Source: Croceibacterium_B sp963811255
GTDB taxonomy: Bacteria; Pseudomonadota; Alphaproteobacteria; Sphingomonadales; Sphingomonadaceae
Reading direction: 5' to 3'
DNA length: 64,000 bases
NCBI GenBank assembly: GCA_963811255.1
Contig: CAWEQI010000001.1
Coordinates: 310,001 to 374,000, forward strand
Below are positions 39,825-49,328 of the stretch, piece after piece. The translations under genes and the position numbers were made by a program. Position 1 is the first letter of the stretch; each line of letters starts with the position of its first letter. The notes under the pieces were generated by a model. It had not been told where the DNA came from, made no database searches, and was given only the letters and a program-made list of their open reading frames with translations.

Positions 39825-40904
39825 ATGACGGGAGGCATCGAAGCGGTCGGCAGCATCGTCGAGGGCGGCATGCTCGCGCGCGCGGTCGAACCGAAGGCGG
39901 GCGAAGGGCAGGACGGGCACAGCCACGAGAGCGCCTGCCTCAACTGCGGGACGCAGCTGATCGGCCCCCACTGCCACAGCTGCGGGCAGCACGCGCACGT
40001 CCACCGCACGATGGGCGCCTTCTTCCACGACCTGCTGCACGGCGTGTTCCATTTCGAGGGCAAGACCTGGCGCACGCTGCCGCTGCTGGCTTGGCAGCCG
40101 GGCGAGTTGACCCGGCGCTACATCGCCGGCGAGCGGGCGCGTTTCGTCAGCCCGATGGCGCTGTTCCTGTTCTCGGTGTTTCTGATGTTCGCCGTATTCC
40201 AGCTCGCCGGCATCAGCCCGCCGACGGATATTCGGGCGCCCGACCGCGTGGGCGAGCAGGCCCAGCCGACGAAGCTGAAGAAGGACCTCGCCGACCTCAA
40301 GCAAGCCCGCGCCGGCATGACGGACAGCGACCTCGCGGCGCCGTTCATGGACGCGCAGATCGCCCGCCTGGAAAAGCAGCTCAAGGAGCAGCCGAACTCC
40401 GGCAATGGCGGGGCGCTGGTCCGGGCCGAAGGCCAGGCCACGAAAGCGCAGACCGCCGCCCATTACTCCGATATCGCCTTCATCGATCACGCGATCGACA
40501 AATGGAACCGCAACCCCAGCCTGATGGCCTACAAGCTGCAATCCAACAGCTACAAGTTCTCGTGGCTGCTAATTCCGCTGTCTGTCCCGTTCGTGTGGTT
40601 GCTGTTCGCCTGGCGGCGTCGCTTCGGACCGTATGACCACGCGGTGTTCGTGACCTACTCGCTCGCCTTCATGACGCTGTTCTACGTCGCACTCGTCCTC
40701 CTCGGCGCGCTCGGCGTCGGCACCGGCATCCTGCTGCTGCTCGGCGCGGTCGTGCCGCTGACCCACATCTACAAGCAGTTGAAGGGCGCTTACAGCCTGT
40801 CGCGGTTTTCCGCCCTGTGGCGGACGGGCGTGCTGAGCTTCCTGATCTTCTGGATCCTGTTCATCTTCGTCGACGTCCTGCTGCTGCTCGGCGCGGTCGA
40901 CTAG
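39825..40904 (+). CDS. DUF3667 family membrane protein
   Basis: 359 residues. Begins with a zinc-ribbon-like pair, CLNCGTQLIGPHCHSCGQ, then HVHRTMGAFFHDLLHGVFHFEGKTWRTLPLLAWQPGELTRRYIAGERARFVSPMALFLFSVFLMFAVF, the hallmark of DUF3667. A charged linker follows (residues about 140-220), then four more hydrophobic helices. Function of the family is unknown. The zinc ribbon and membrane location suggest a membrane adaptor. Convergent with ftsH, only 8 bases apart. Confidence 0.85.
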   Translation: MTGGIEAVGSIVEGGMLARAVEPKAGEGQDGHSHESACLNCGTQLIGPHCHSCGQHAHVHRTMGAFFHDLLHGVFHFEGKTWRTLPLLAWQPGELTRRYIAGERARFVSPMALFLFSVFLMFAVFQLAGISPPTDIRAPDRVGEQAQPTKLKKDLADLKQARAGMTDSDLAAPFMDAQIARLEKQLKEQPNSGNGGALVRAEGQATKAQTAAHYSDIAFIDHAIDKWNRNPSLMAYKLQSNSYKFSWLLIPLSVPFVWLLFAWRRRFGPYDHAVFVTYSLAFMTLFYVALVLLGALGVGTGILLLLGAVVPLTHIYKQLKGAYSLSRFSALWRTGVLSFLIFWILFIFVDVLLLLGAVD

Positions 40905-40912
40905 CGGGGGGC

Positions 40913-42866
40913 TCAGGCCCCTTGCGGGGCTGGGCCGCCCTCGCCCGAGAACCGCTTGCCGGCCTTGGGGATCGCCGAGCCCTGCGTCGGGCGGGCGATA
41001 ACGGGCCCGCGCGGCTCGTCGGGCCGGTCGATCTTGCCGGTCTCGAGCAGCACCTTGATCTCGTCGCCGGTCAGCGTCTCGTATTCGAGCAGCGCCTGGG
41101 CGAGCAGGTGCAGTTTCTCCTCCTGCGCCTTGAGGATCCCGCTGGCGCGCCGATAGGCGTTCTCGACCAGGTTCTTGATCTCGGTGTCGATCAGGGTGTT
41201 GGTCTCGTCGGCCATGAAGGTCCGCTGGCTGCCGCCCATGCCGAGGTAGCCCTCCTGCTGTTCCTCGTACTGCAGCGGGCCGAGCTTGTCCGACATGCCC
41301 CACTTGGTGACCATGTTCCGAGCGAGGTCGGTCGCGTAGTGGATGTCCGACGAGGCGCCCGAGCTGACCTTGTCGTAACCGAAGATGATCTCCTCGGCGA
41401 CGCGGCCGCCCATGCTCACCGCCAGGTTGGCGTGCATCTTGTCGCGGTGGTACGAATAGTTGTCGCGCTCCGGCAGGCGCATGACCATGCCGAGGGCCCG
41501 GCCGCGCGGGATGATCGTCGCCTTGTGGATCGGGTCCGACGCCGGCTCGTTGACCGAGACGAGCGCATGGCCGGCCTCGTGATAAGCGGTCATCTTCTTC
41601 TCGTCGTCGGTCATGACCATGCTCCGCCGTTCGGAGCCCATCATCACCTTGTCCTTTGCGTCCTCGAACTCCTGCATCGCCACCAGGCGCTTGTTGCGAC
41701 GCGCTGCCAGCAAGGCGGCTTCGTTGACGAGGTTGGCAAGGTCGGCGCCGGAGAACCCGGGGGTGCCGCGGGCGATGGTGCGGGCGTTGACGTCGGGCGC
41801 CAGCGGCACCTTCTTCATATGCACAGCGAGGATCTTCTCGCGCCCGTCGATGTCGGGGATCGGCACAACGACCTGGCGGTCGAAGCGGCCCGGGCGCAGC
41901 AGCGCCGGGTCGAGCACGTCGGGCCGGTTGGTCGCGGCGATGATGATGATGCCCTCGTTGGCCTCGAAGCCGTCCATCTCGACCAGCAATTGGTTCAAGG
42001 TCTGTTCGCGCTCGTCGTTCGAATTGCCGAGCCCATGGCCGCGGTGGCGGCCGACCGCGTCGATCTCGTCGATGAACACGATGCACGGGGCGTTCTTCTT
42101 GGCCTGCTCGAACATGTCGCGCACGCGGGATGCGCCGACGCCGACGAACATCTCGACGAAATCGGAGCCGGAGATGGTGAAGAACGGCACGCCCGCTTCG
42201 CCGGCGATGGCGCGGGCGAGCAGGGTCTTGCCGGTGCCGGGCGAGCCGACCAGCAGCGCGCCCTTGGGTATCTGTCCGCCAAGCTTGGAGAATCTCTGAG
42301 GGTCTTTCAGGAACTCGACGATCTCCTCCAGCTCCTCGCGCGCTTCGTCGATGCCGGCGACGTCGGCGAAGGTCACCCTCCCCTGCTTCTCGGTCAGCAT
42401 CTTGGCCTTTGATTTGCCGAAGCCCATCGCCCCCGAGCCGCCGCCTTTCTGCACCTGGCGCAAGGCGAAGAACGCCACGCCGAGGATCAGCACGAACGGC
42501 AGCGACTGGATGAGGATGTAGAGCAGGACGTTGGGCTCGTCCTTCGGCGCGCCGGTGTAACGCACGTTGTTCTGGTCGAGCAGCTGGGTGAGGCTGGTGT
42601 CGTTGGCGACCGGCACGGTGGTGAAGGTCTGCCCGTTCTTGAGCTTGCCGGTGATCTGGTCGCTCGAGATCTGCACCGAGTTCGACCGAGCCTTCGGCGA
42701 CCTTCTGGCGGAAATCGGAATACTGCATGTTGCTGCCGGCGGCGGTGCGCGGACCGCCGAACATCGATACGACCAACAGCAGGGCGAGGAAGATGCCACC
42801 CCACACCAGCAGGCTCTTCATCCAGGGATTGCCGCCGTTGTTATCCGGCTCGCGGTTGTCGCTCAT
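40913..42866 (-). pseudogene. ftsH: ATP-dependent zinc metalloprotease FtsH, one frameshift
   Basis: 650 residues after one base is removed near 42683 (extra C in GTTCGACC on the + strand, after AEGSV). N-terminal helix SLLVWGGIFLALLLVVSMFGG, periplasmic segment, second helix VLLYILIQSLPFVLILGVAFFAL, AAA domain with Walker A GSPGTGKT and Walker B CIVFIDEID, second region of homology (NRPDVLDPALLRPGRFDRQ), and the protease site HEAGH in AYHEAGHALVS. FtsH degrades membrane and soluble substrates. The gene is essential in most proteobacteria, so this shift is most simply a sequencing error, which matters when judging the other frameshifts in the window. Confidence 0.92.
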
Positions 42867-42956
42867 GAAACAGGTCTACCTTTCGCCTGCCAATGTAGGC
42901 GCGGGCGGGTGAATGGCAAGTTGACGGCGATGCGGGAATGCGAGCAGGCCGAAACA

Positions 42957-43048
42957 GGGTGACACTTTCGGCACCTGTCACCCGACCTCGGCCCCGCAGA
43001 CCCGCGGAAATCCTGCCATTCCGCGGCAGGGTGATGGGTGACACTTTC
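42957..43048. repeat. REP-like palindromic element
   Basis: Stem 1 GGGTGACA/TGTCACCC (42957-42983, perfect), stem 2 CCGCGGAA/TTCCGCGG (43002-43026, perfect), then a second GGGTGACACTTTC at 43036-43048 that repeats 42957-42969. The GGTGACAC core is shared with 14445-14516. It lies between ftsH and the GDT1-like gene, both on the minus strand. The rest of 42867-43163 holds nothing else I can support. Confidence 0.65.
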
Positions 43049-43163
43049 CTTTGATAGCCGGCGCCCGATAAGCGCGCAAACCGGAGTGGAAGGTCATCCG
43101 AAGATTAGAACAGAAAAGGAACAAATAGGAAAGCACATTTGCCGCACGGGTGTCCCATCGGGC

Positions 43164-43730
43164 TCAGCCGATGGCGAGGCGCCACAGCATGACCACGCCG
43201 ATGGCGACGAACAGCAACGCGGCGGCGATGCGGATGGGCTTGAGCGGCAAGCGTTCGACCAGCCTGGCGCCGAGTAGCACGACCGGCGCGTTGGCCAGCA
43301 TCATGCCCACCGTCGTCCCCGCGGCCACAGCCCAGACGCCCTGGAAACGGGCGGCAAGGGCAATCGTCGCCAGTTGCGTCTTGTCGCCCATTTCGACGAA
43401 GAAGAAACTCACGAGCGTGGCGACGAATGGTCCGAAGCGCGGGCCCGGCGCGTCGTCGCTGTCGAGCTTGTCGGGGACCAGGGTCCACAGCCCCATTGCG
43501 ACGAACGAGGCGGCAACGAGGTATCGGAACCATTCGCCCTTCAGCCAGGCGGACGCCGTGGCGCCGACCAGCGCGGCCAGCAGGTGATTGCCGATCGTCG
43601 CCAGCAGGATGCCCAGGATGATCGGCAACGGCTTGCGAAAGCGGGCGGTCAGCACGATCGCGAGCAGTTGCGTCTTGTCGCCGATCTCGGCGAGAGCGAC
43701 CACCACGGCCGAGGTGAGGAATGCTTCCAT
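43164..43730 (-). CDS. GDT1/TMEM165 family cation (Mn) transporter
   Basis: 188 residues, six predicted helices in two repeats, each with the family signature E-x-G-D-K-T: VALAEIGDKTQLLAIVL and FFVEMGDKTQLATIAL. ATG at 43730 (MEAFLTSAVVVALAEIGDKT) is chosen because the family begins here, and upstream in-frame sequence lies in the divergent promoter space. Bacterial members export manganese or exchange calcium/protons. Near the TauD gene only by proximity (80 bases, divergent). Membrane location is the inner membrane. Confidence 0.88.
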   Translation of the reverse strand: MEAFLTSAVVVALAEIGDKTQLLAIVLTARFRKPLPIILGILLATIGNHLLAALVGATASAWLKGEWFRYLVAASFVAMGLWTLVPDKLDSDDAPGPRFGPFVATLVSFFFVEMGDKTQLATIALAARFQGVWAVAAGTTVGMMLANAPVVLLGARLVERLPLKPIRIAAALLFVAIGVVMLWRLAIG

Positions 43731-43809
43731 GGACGCCGCGCCATGCCCGCCGCGCCCCGCCTTGCCAAGGACAATGCGCCGAGCCAAAGTCCCGAGCGGG
43801 AGAACGGCA

Positions 43810-44706
43810 ATGGTCAAATACGCCTCCGCTCCGCTGACGGACCGCTTCGGCAGCGAAATCGCCGGGCTCGACACCCGCGCGCCGCTTGATCCGGCCACTT
43901 TGGCGGCGCTGGCCGACGAATTTCACGAACGGCAGCTACTGCTGATCCGCTCGTCGGTGCTGACGCCGGACGAGTATGTTGCCTTCATCCGCCAGTTCGG
44001 CGAGCCCGACGGATCGGACACCTCGCGTTATCACGAGCCGGTCGACGTCGACGGGTTCAAGGGGCTGCGGCTGGTCTCGAACATCGAGGAAGACGGCCGG
44101 AACAAGGGCCAGTTCGGGGCCGACGAAATGGGCTGGCACCAGGACCGCTGGACCGACGCCGCACCGCCGCCGGCGACCGCGTTGCACGGGGTCGAGGTGA
44201 CGCGGACCGGCGGGCGCACTGGGATTGCCAACCTGTGCGATGCCTATGACGCAATGCCCGACGGGCTGCGGGCCCGGGTTGAGGGGCGCTCGATTCATTT
44301 CCCGCTCAGGGTCAACGATTTCGACGGCGAACTCGACGAGGCCGATATCGCCGACGAGACGCTGTTCCGCGTGGTCCCGCTGGTCCAGCGCCACGCGGTG
44401 ACCGGCCGCAAGTTCCTGTTCCTCGGCGCCCGGCGGATTCTCGCCTACATCGACACCGCGCCGCGCATCACCGGCCTGTCGAAGGCCGACAGCGCCGAGC
44501 TGCTCGATGCGATCTACGACCACATCGGCCAGCCAGACTTCGCTTACCTCCACCAGTGGCAGGCCGGCGACATCCTGCTGTGGGACAACCGCTGCTGCGT
44601 CCACCGGCGCGAGAGCTTCGACCCCGCCGAACGCCGCCTGCTCTACGGCACGCCGCTCGTCACCTCGGAGCTACTGTGGCGAGGGCAGCCGGCGCTGGCG
44701 GCCTGA
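43810..44706 (+). CDS. TauD/TfdA-type 2-oxoglutarate dioxygenase (second)
   Basis: 298 residues. H-x-D is in MGWHQDRWTD, the distal His in NRCCVHRRESF and the 2-oxoglutarate Arg in ERRLLYGTP. N-terminal FGSEIAGLDTRAPLDPATLAALADEFHERQLLLIR is the usual TauD opening. Differs markedly from the first TauD at 15335 (different spacing of motifs). No taurine or sulfonate transporter genes are nearby, so taurine is not assumed. Convergent with the double SnoaL gene (36 bases apart). Confidence 0.86.
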   Translation: MVKYASAPLTDRFGSEIAGLDTRAPLDPATLAALADEFHERQLLLIRSSVLTPDEYVAFIRQFGEPDGSDTSRYHEPVDVDGFKGLRLVSNIEEDGRNKGQFGADEMGWHQDRWTDAAPPPATALHGVEVTRTGGRTGIANLCDAYDAMPDGLRARVEGRSIHFPLRVNDFDGELDEADIADETLFRVVPLVQRHAVTGRKFLFLGARRILAYIDTAPRITGLSKADSAELLDAIYDHIGQPDFAYLHQWQAGDILLWDNRCCVHRRESFDPAERRLLYGTPLVTSELLWRGQPALAA

Positions 44707-44742
44707 ATTTTATCGCGAATTAGAGACTTTGCGCGAGAAAAA

Positions 44743-45558
44743 TTATGTCGCGCCGAACGTCCGCTCGCCGCGGCGGGTGACGTGGATGTCGCAGATGAGG
44801 CCGTCGCGCAGGGTGTAGACCACGCGCACGGGCACATCGTACCATTCGCCCTTGCGCAAGGGGCCGACGACGAAATCGGGCGCGTCCTCGACGGCGGTGA
44901 AGCGGCTGATGGCGTCGTAGACGATCCGCTCGTCGCCGACTTCGAGGTGCTCGGGGATCACCGTTTCGCGCACTCGCTCGAACATCGGGCGGTAGAATTC
45001 GACGATCCCCTCGCGGCCGTGGATGTCGCCGATCGAGCCGGTCAGGTGCAGCACCACGTCTTCGGTGTAGAACTGCGGGAAGCGTTCGAACTCGGCTCCC
45101 GAGAATGCCGCTGAGTATGCCTGGAACGCTGCCAACTGGCTTGGGTGCGATCCGAGGCGGGGGAGCTTGGTGACGCCGCGTTCGGGCGGCCAGGTCATCG
45201 ATTTCAGCTCGGCGATCTTGCCTTCATCGTTGAGCCGGTACGTGACGAAGAACTTGACCGTGATCAGGTCGCCCGGGTGCATTTCGCCGAACGGGAAATC
45301 CGGCCGGTGTTTCGTCGCGTGGAAATCCATGTCGACTTCGGCGAACAGCAGCGCATCGCGGCTGAGCACTGTCTGCGGGCGCATCACCTCGCGCACCCCG
45401 TCGTGGGCCCAGCGGAGGAATTCCAGCAACCCATCGGCGCCCTCGCGCGTTCCGTTGGCGCTGACCATGCGGGTGTCTGGGGCGAAGAAGCGGGCAACGA
45501 GCGTTTCGTCGTCGCCGGTGTTGAACACCTGCTCGTAAGCCTGATAGTCGAGTTCCAT
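44743..45558 (-). CDS. Tandem SnoaL-like (two NTF2 domains) protein
   Basis: 271 residues built from two NTF2-fold domains. The first, QAYEQVFNTGDDETLVARFFAPDTRMVSANGTREGADGLLEFL, ends near LKSMTWPP. The second is AFQAYSAAFSGAEFERFPQFYTEDVVLHLTGSIGDIHGREGIVEFYRPMF to LRDGLICDIHVTRRG. Two fused domains are unusual, since most SnoaL proteins are single-domain homo-oligomers. The gene is divergent from the Old Yellow Enzyme relative with about 40 bases between starts, so they likely share control. No catalytic residues are certain. Confidence 0.8.
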   Translation of the reverse strand: MELDYQAYEQVFNTGDDETLVARFFAPDTRMVSANGTREGADGLLEFLRWAHDGVREVMRPQTVLSRDALLFAEVDMDFHATKHRPDFPFGEMHPGDLITVKFFVTYRLNDEGKIAELKSMTWPPERGVTKLPRLGSHPSQLAAFQAYSAAFSGAEFERFPQFYTEDVVLHLTGSIGDIHGREGIVEFYRPMFERVRETVIPEHLEVGDERIVYDAISRFTAVEDAPDFVVGPLRKGEWYDVPVRVVYTLRDGLICDIHVTRRGERTFGAT

Positions 45559-45600
45559 CGCGCGGGCGGTTATGGCGTGCGCGGCCAGCCAAAGGAACCC

Positions 45601-46737
45601 TTGTTGACCGACTTATCGCCGCTGTTCACGCCCTTTCGCCTGGGCAAGCTGGAGCTGGCCAACCGTTTCGTGATGCCGGCGATGCAGCGCGGGATGTGCG
45701 AACATGGGCGGCCCAAGCCCGAGCTGGCCGCCTACTACGCGAGGCGCGCCGAGGGCGGCGTGCCGCTGATCATCGGCGAAAGTTCGGCGGTCGATCACCC
45801 TTCGGCCACCGCGCAGCCGAACGCCTCGTGGCTCACCCCGACGACCCGCGACGCCTGGGCGCGCTGCGTCGGCGCGGTGAGGAACGCCGGCGGGCAGATG
45901 CTGCTGCAGCTGTGGCACGAAGGCGCGGTGCGCAACGACGGGCTGGCGCTCAGCCCGTCGGGCCGGGTGCATCCGGGCAAGGCCAACGGGCGGGCGATGA
46001 CGCTCGAGGAGATGAAGGCGATCGGCGAAGGCTTCGTCCGCTCGGCCTGCATCGCCCGCGATATCGGCGCCGCCGGGGTCGAGGTGCATTGCGCGCACGG
46101 CTATCTGCTCGACCAGTTCCTGTGGCACGGCTCGAACGTTCGCGAGGACGGCTACGGCGGCCCCGACATCGCCGACCGGGTGCGCTTCCCGGCCGAGATC
46201 GTCAGCGCGATCCGCCACGAATGCGGGCCCGACTTCCTGATTTCGCTGCGCTTCTCGCAGTGGAAGGAAGTCGATTACGGCGCCCGGGTCGCGGCCGACC
46301 CGGGCGAGCTCGAACGGATGGGGACGACCCTGCGCGCGGCCGGGGTCGACGTGCTGCATTGCTCGACCCGGCGGTTCTGGGAGGCGGAATGGGCCGGCGA
46401 CGGCCGCAATCTCGCCGGCTGGGTCAAGGCGCTGAGCGGACTGCCGACGATCACCGTCGGCAGCGTCGGGCTCGACACCGACGTGATGACCACCTTCATC
46501 GAGGGCAAGGACCCCGGTTCGCGCGTGCCCGAAGCCGTGGCCGATCTCGAGGCGCGGCTGACCGCCGGCGAGTTCGACCTGGTGGCGGTCGGGCGCGCGC
46601 TGATCGGCGACCCGGACTTCGTCAGCAAGCTGGCCGAGCGCGATTACGCGGCGATTCGCCTGTTCATCCGCGCCGATCTCGGCACGCTCGAATGGGACAC
46701 CTCGATCGTCGAGGAAGCGCACAACGCCGCCGCCTGA
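45601..46737 (+). CDS. Old Yellow Enzyme family NADH:flavin oxidoreductase
   Basis: 378 residues. PF00724 TIM barrel: LSPLFTPFRLGKLELANRFVMPAMQRGM, WLTPTTRDAWARCVGAVRNAGGQMLLQLWHEGAVR, GAAGVEVHCAHGYLLDQFLWHGSNVREDGYGG and VTVGSVGLDT then LVAVGRALIGDPDFVSKL (FMN phosphate). The two His of HCAHGYL correspond to the substrate-binding HxxH of OYE enzymes. No ATG fits: TTG at 45601 (or 45604) follows AAAGGA. A GTG at 45577 is also in frame. Reduces enone double bonds with NAD(P)H. Substrate unknown. Confidence 0.86.
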   Translation: MLTDLSPLFTPFRLGKLELANRFVMPAMQRGMCEHGRPKPELAAYYARRAEGGVPLIIGESSAVDHPSATAQPNASWLTPTTRDAWARCVGAVRNAGGQMLLQLWHEGAVRNDGLALSPSGRVHPGKANGRAMTLEEMKAIGEGFVRSACIARDIGAAGVEVHCAHGYLLDQFLWHGSNVREDGYGGPDIADRVRFPAEIVSAIRHECGPDFLISLRFSQWKEVDYGARVAADPGELERMGTTLRAAGVDVLHCSTRRFWEAEWAGDGRNLAGWVKALSGLPTITVGSVGLDTDVMTTFIEGKDPGSRVPEAVADLEARLTAGEFDLVAVGRALIGDPDFVSKLAERDYAAIRLFIRADLGTLEWDTSIVEEAHNAAA

Positions 46738-46744
46738 CGGGCGG

Positions 46745-46770
46745 TTCGTCGCACGAAATTTTGCGACGAA
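46745..46770. terminator. Hairpin after the Old Yellow Enzyme gene
   Basis: TTCGTCGC, a 10-base loop, GCGACGAA: a perfect 8-base stem 8 bases after the stop. It lacks a clean downstream T-run, so termination is not certain. The remaining 46771-46967 shows no further gene, only a TTGCATTGCA-type AT-rich stretch that could be a promoter. Confidence 0.45.
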
Positions 46771-46967
46771 GCGGCTGTAATCGCCGGAAACAAACGTGCC
46801 CTTCGGGGATTTACGGATGGCAGCTCGAGGACGGGTCGCGCCACACCCTTTTGTGCGTGTTCAATCGACGAACGCAGAAGCCCTTTTCTTGCGCTGCAGC
46901 ATGAATTATGTTGCATTGCACAACTCGATCCGCGAGGCGTGATCGGAACCTTTGGCCGGGGACGACG

Positions 46968-49328
46968 ATGACCATCGAACCGCAGACGATCGAAAGACTT
47001 GCTCCGCCGGGCCAGGACAATCCGGTGCGCTCGATCTTCACGCTCGCGCCGGCCAAGGCGACGGCCGGCCGGCGGATCGCACTGGTCGGCAACTACCTGC
47101 CGCGCAAGTGCGGTATCGCCACCTTCACCGCCGACGTGGCCGAGAAGCTCGGGGAGTATCATGCGGAGGTCGCGGTCGATGTCTATGCGCTCGACGACCC
47201 GCGGCAGCCGCTCGCTTACGAAGGCGTCGAAGCGACGCTGGGGTATGACGACCCGGCCGACTATGCCGACGCGGCGCGGCGGATCAACGCCAGCGGCGTG
47301 GACGCGGTATGGCTGCAGCACGAATACGGCATCTTCGGCGGACCGGACGGGGAGATGGTGCTCGACTTCGTCGATCGCCTCGCCGCGCCGCTGATCCTGA
47401 CGCCGCACACGGTGCTCGGCGAGCCTTCGCCGCGGCAGCTCGAAATCATGCGCCACCTCGTCGCCCGCTCCAGCCGCATCATGGTGATGAGCCGCCATTC
47501 GCGCGACCTGCTGGCCGAGCATTACGGCGCACCGCACGAGATCCTCGAGGTCGTGCCGCACGGCGCACCGGACCGACCGTTCGGGCGCCAGGCGGAATTC
47601 AAGGCCCGGCTGGGCCTGACCGGCCGCACCGTGCTGACGACTTTCGGCCTGCTCGGGCCCGGCAAGGGCCTGGAGACTGCGATCGAGGCATTGCCGGCGA
47701 TCGTCGCGCGGCACCCGGAGGTGGTCTACCGGATCGTCGGCGCGACCCACCCCAACCTGGTCGCCGCCGAGGGCGAGGCCTATCGCGAACGGCTGCAGGC
47801 GCTCGCCGCCGAACTCGGTGTCGCCGAGCACATAGAGTGGGAGAACCGCTTCCTCGAGACCGCCGAGCTGCTCGACCAACTCGAGGCGTGCGACATCTAC
47901 CTGACGCCCTACCCGAACATGCAGCAATCGACCTCGGGCACGCTGAGCTACGCGGTGGCGCTGGGCAAGGCGGTGGTCTCGACCCCGTACCTCCACGCGC
48001 GCGAGCTGCTCGCCGACGGCGTCGGCTTGCTGGTCGAGCCGCATTCGGGCGCGGCGATCGCCGAGGCCGTCAACGGTCTGCTCGGCGATCCGCAGCGCCT
48101 CTCGGCGATGCAGCGCCGCGCCTATGCCCGCGGGCGCGAGACGATCTGGCCGCGCTTCGCCGACGGCGCCGCCGAGCTGATCGAACATGCGGCGGTCCCC
48201 CTGCTTGCCCGCCCGGCCCCGCTCGCCGCCGGGCCGTCGATCGCCGCTGTGGTGGCGATGAGCGACACCACAGGGCTGCTGCAGCACGCGATCGGCATCG
48301 TGCCTGACCGACTGCACGGCTATTGCCTCGACGACAATGCGCGCGCGCTGATGCTGATGAACCTCGCCGAGGGGATCGATCCCGGCGAACGCACCCGCTG
48401 GCGGCAGGTCTACGCCTCGTTCATCCAGCACGCTTGGAACCCCGATGCGAGGGCCTTCCGCAACTTCATGCGCTTCGACCGCAGCTGGTGCGAGGATGTC
48501 GGCTCCGACGACGCCAACGGCCGCACGCTATGGGCGCTGGGCCAGACGATCGAGACCGCCGACGAGCCGTCGCTGCGGTTCTGGGCCAAGCGGCTGTACG
48601 ATCAGGCGCTGCCGCATTGTTCGCCCGAAGGTTCACCGCGCGCGGTCGCCTTCGCCATGCTGGGGGCGGCGGCCCTGCTGCGGGCGATGCCCGACCATGG
48701 GGCGTCGCGCGAGTACCTGCGGCGAGGCGGCGATTTCCTTCACCGCCTGCTCGATGCTTCGCGGCGGCCCGACTGGGCGTGGTTCGAGGCGATGCTCGGG
48801 TACGACAACCCGCGGCTGTCGCAGGCGCTGCTCGAAGCCGGGCTGGCGCTCGACGACGAGCGTTACCTCGAAGCCGGCCTGGACACGCTGACCTGGATCG
48901 CCGGGCGGCAGATCGCCGAGAGCGGCCATTTCCGCCCGATCGGCTCCGACACGTTCGGGCATGCGCACGCCAGCCTGCCTTACGACCAGCAGCCGCTCGA
49001 GGCGCAGGCGGCGATCGAGGCCGCGGCCGCCGCCTGGCGGGCGACCCTCGATCCGGTGTGGCAGGATCACGCGCTGGCCGCGTGGCGCTGGTTCTTCGGC
49101 GCCAACGACCGCGGGGTGGCGCTGGCCGATCTCGCCAGCGGCCGCTGCCGCGACGGGATCAACCCGCGCGGAGCGAATGAAAACTGTGGGGCGGAATCGA
49201 TCCTGGCCTTCCAACTCGGTTACTATTCGCTGATAGGCCTGATCCGTGGCAAGCAAAGCGATTCGAGCGGAGCAAGAAGAGCCGGAGAACCCGCGCAACG
49301 GCTCGCCGAGCCCGCTGCGCATTCTTGA
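46968..49328 (+). CDS. GT4 glycosyltransferase fused to an (alpha/alpha)6-type domain
   Basis: 786 residues. The first ~400 are a GT-B glycosyltransferase: RRIALVGNYLPRKCGIATFTADVAEKL, LILTPHTVLGEPS, VVPHGAPD, TTFGLLGPGKGLETAIEALP and the nucleotide-sugar loop YPNMQQSTSGTLSYAVALGKAVVST. The rest (from VAMSDTTGLLQHAIGIVPDRLHGYCLDDNARALMLM to the end) looks like the alpha-helical toroid of glycoside hydrolases and lyases, with DDNARAL and CEDVGSDDANGRTLWAL motifs. Start ATG at 46968. The stop lies 83 bases inside the GH130 gene. Probably makes or trims a mannose-containing glycan. Confidence 0.85.
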   Translation: MTIEPQTIERLAPPGQDNPVRSIFTLAPAKATAGRRIALVGNYLPRKCGIATFTADVAEKLGEYHAEVAVDVYALDDPRQPLAYEGVEATLGYDDPADYADAARRINASGVDAVWLQHEYGIFGGPDGEMVLDFVDRLAAPLILTPHTVLGEPSPRQLEIMRHLVARSSRIMVMSRHSRDLLAEHYGAPHEILEVVPHGAPDRPFGRQAEFKARLGLTGRTVLTTFGLLGPGKGLETAIEALPAIVARHPEVVYRIVGATHPNLVAAEGEAYRERLQALAAELGVAEHIEWENRFLETAELLDQLEACDIYLTPYPNMQQSTSGTLSYAVALGKAVVSTPYLHARELLADGVGLLVEPHSGAAIAEAVNGLLGDPQRLSAMQRRAYARGRETIWPRFADGAAELIEHAAVPLLARPAPLAAGPSIAAVVAMSDTTGLLQHAIGIVPDRLHGYCLDDNARALMLMNLAEGIDPGERTRWRQVYASFIQHAWNPDARAFRNFMRFDRSWCEDVGSDDANGRTLWALGQTIETADEPSLRFWAKRLYDQALPHCSPEGSPRAVAFAMLGAAALLRAMPDHGASREYLRRGGDFLHRLLDASRRPDWAWFEAMLGYDNPRLSQALLEAGLALDDERYLEAGLDTLTWIAGRQIAESGHFRPIGSDTFGHAHASLPYDQQPLEAQAAIEAAAAAWRATLDPVWQDHALAAWRWFFGANDRGVALADLASGRCRDGINPRGANENCGAESILAFQLGYYSLIGLIRGKQSDSSGARRAGEPAQRLAEPAAHS

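Noticed and set aside
42683..42866. Separate short gene upstream of a truncated ftsH
   Set aside because: The N-terminal segment is the normal FtsH membrane anchor in a shifted frame, not an independent gene.
43810..44706. Taurine dioxygenase (tauD)
   Set aside because: Only the family fold is supported. No tauABC genes and no taurine-specific context are visible.
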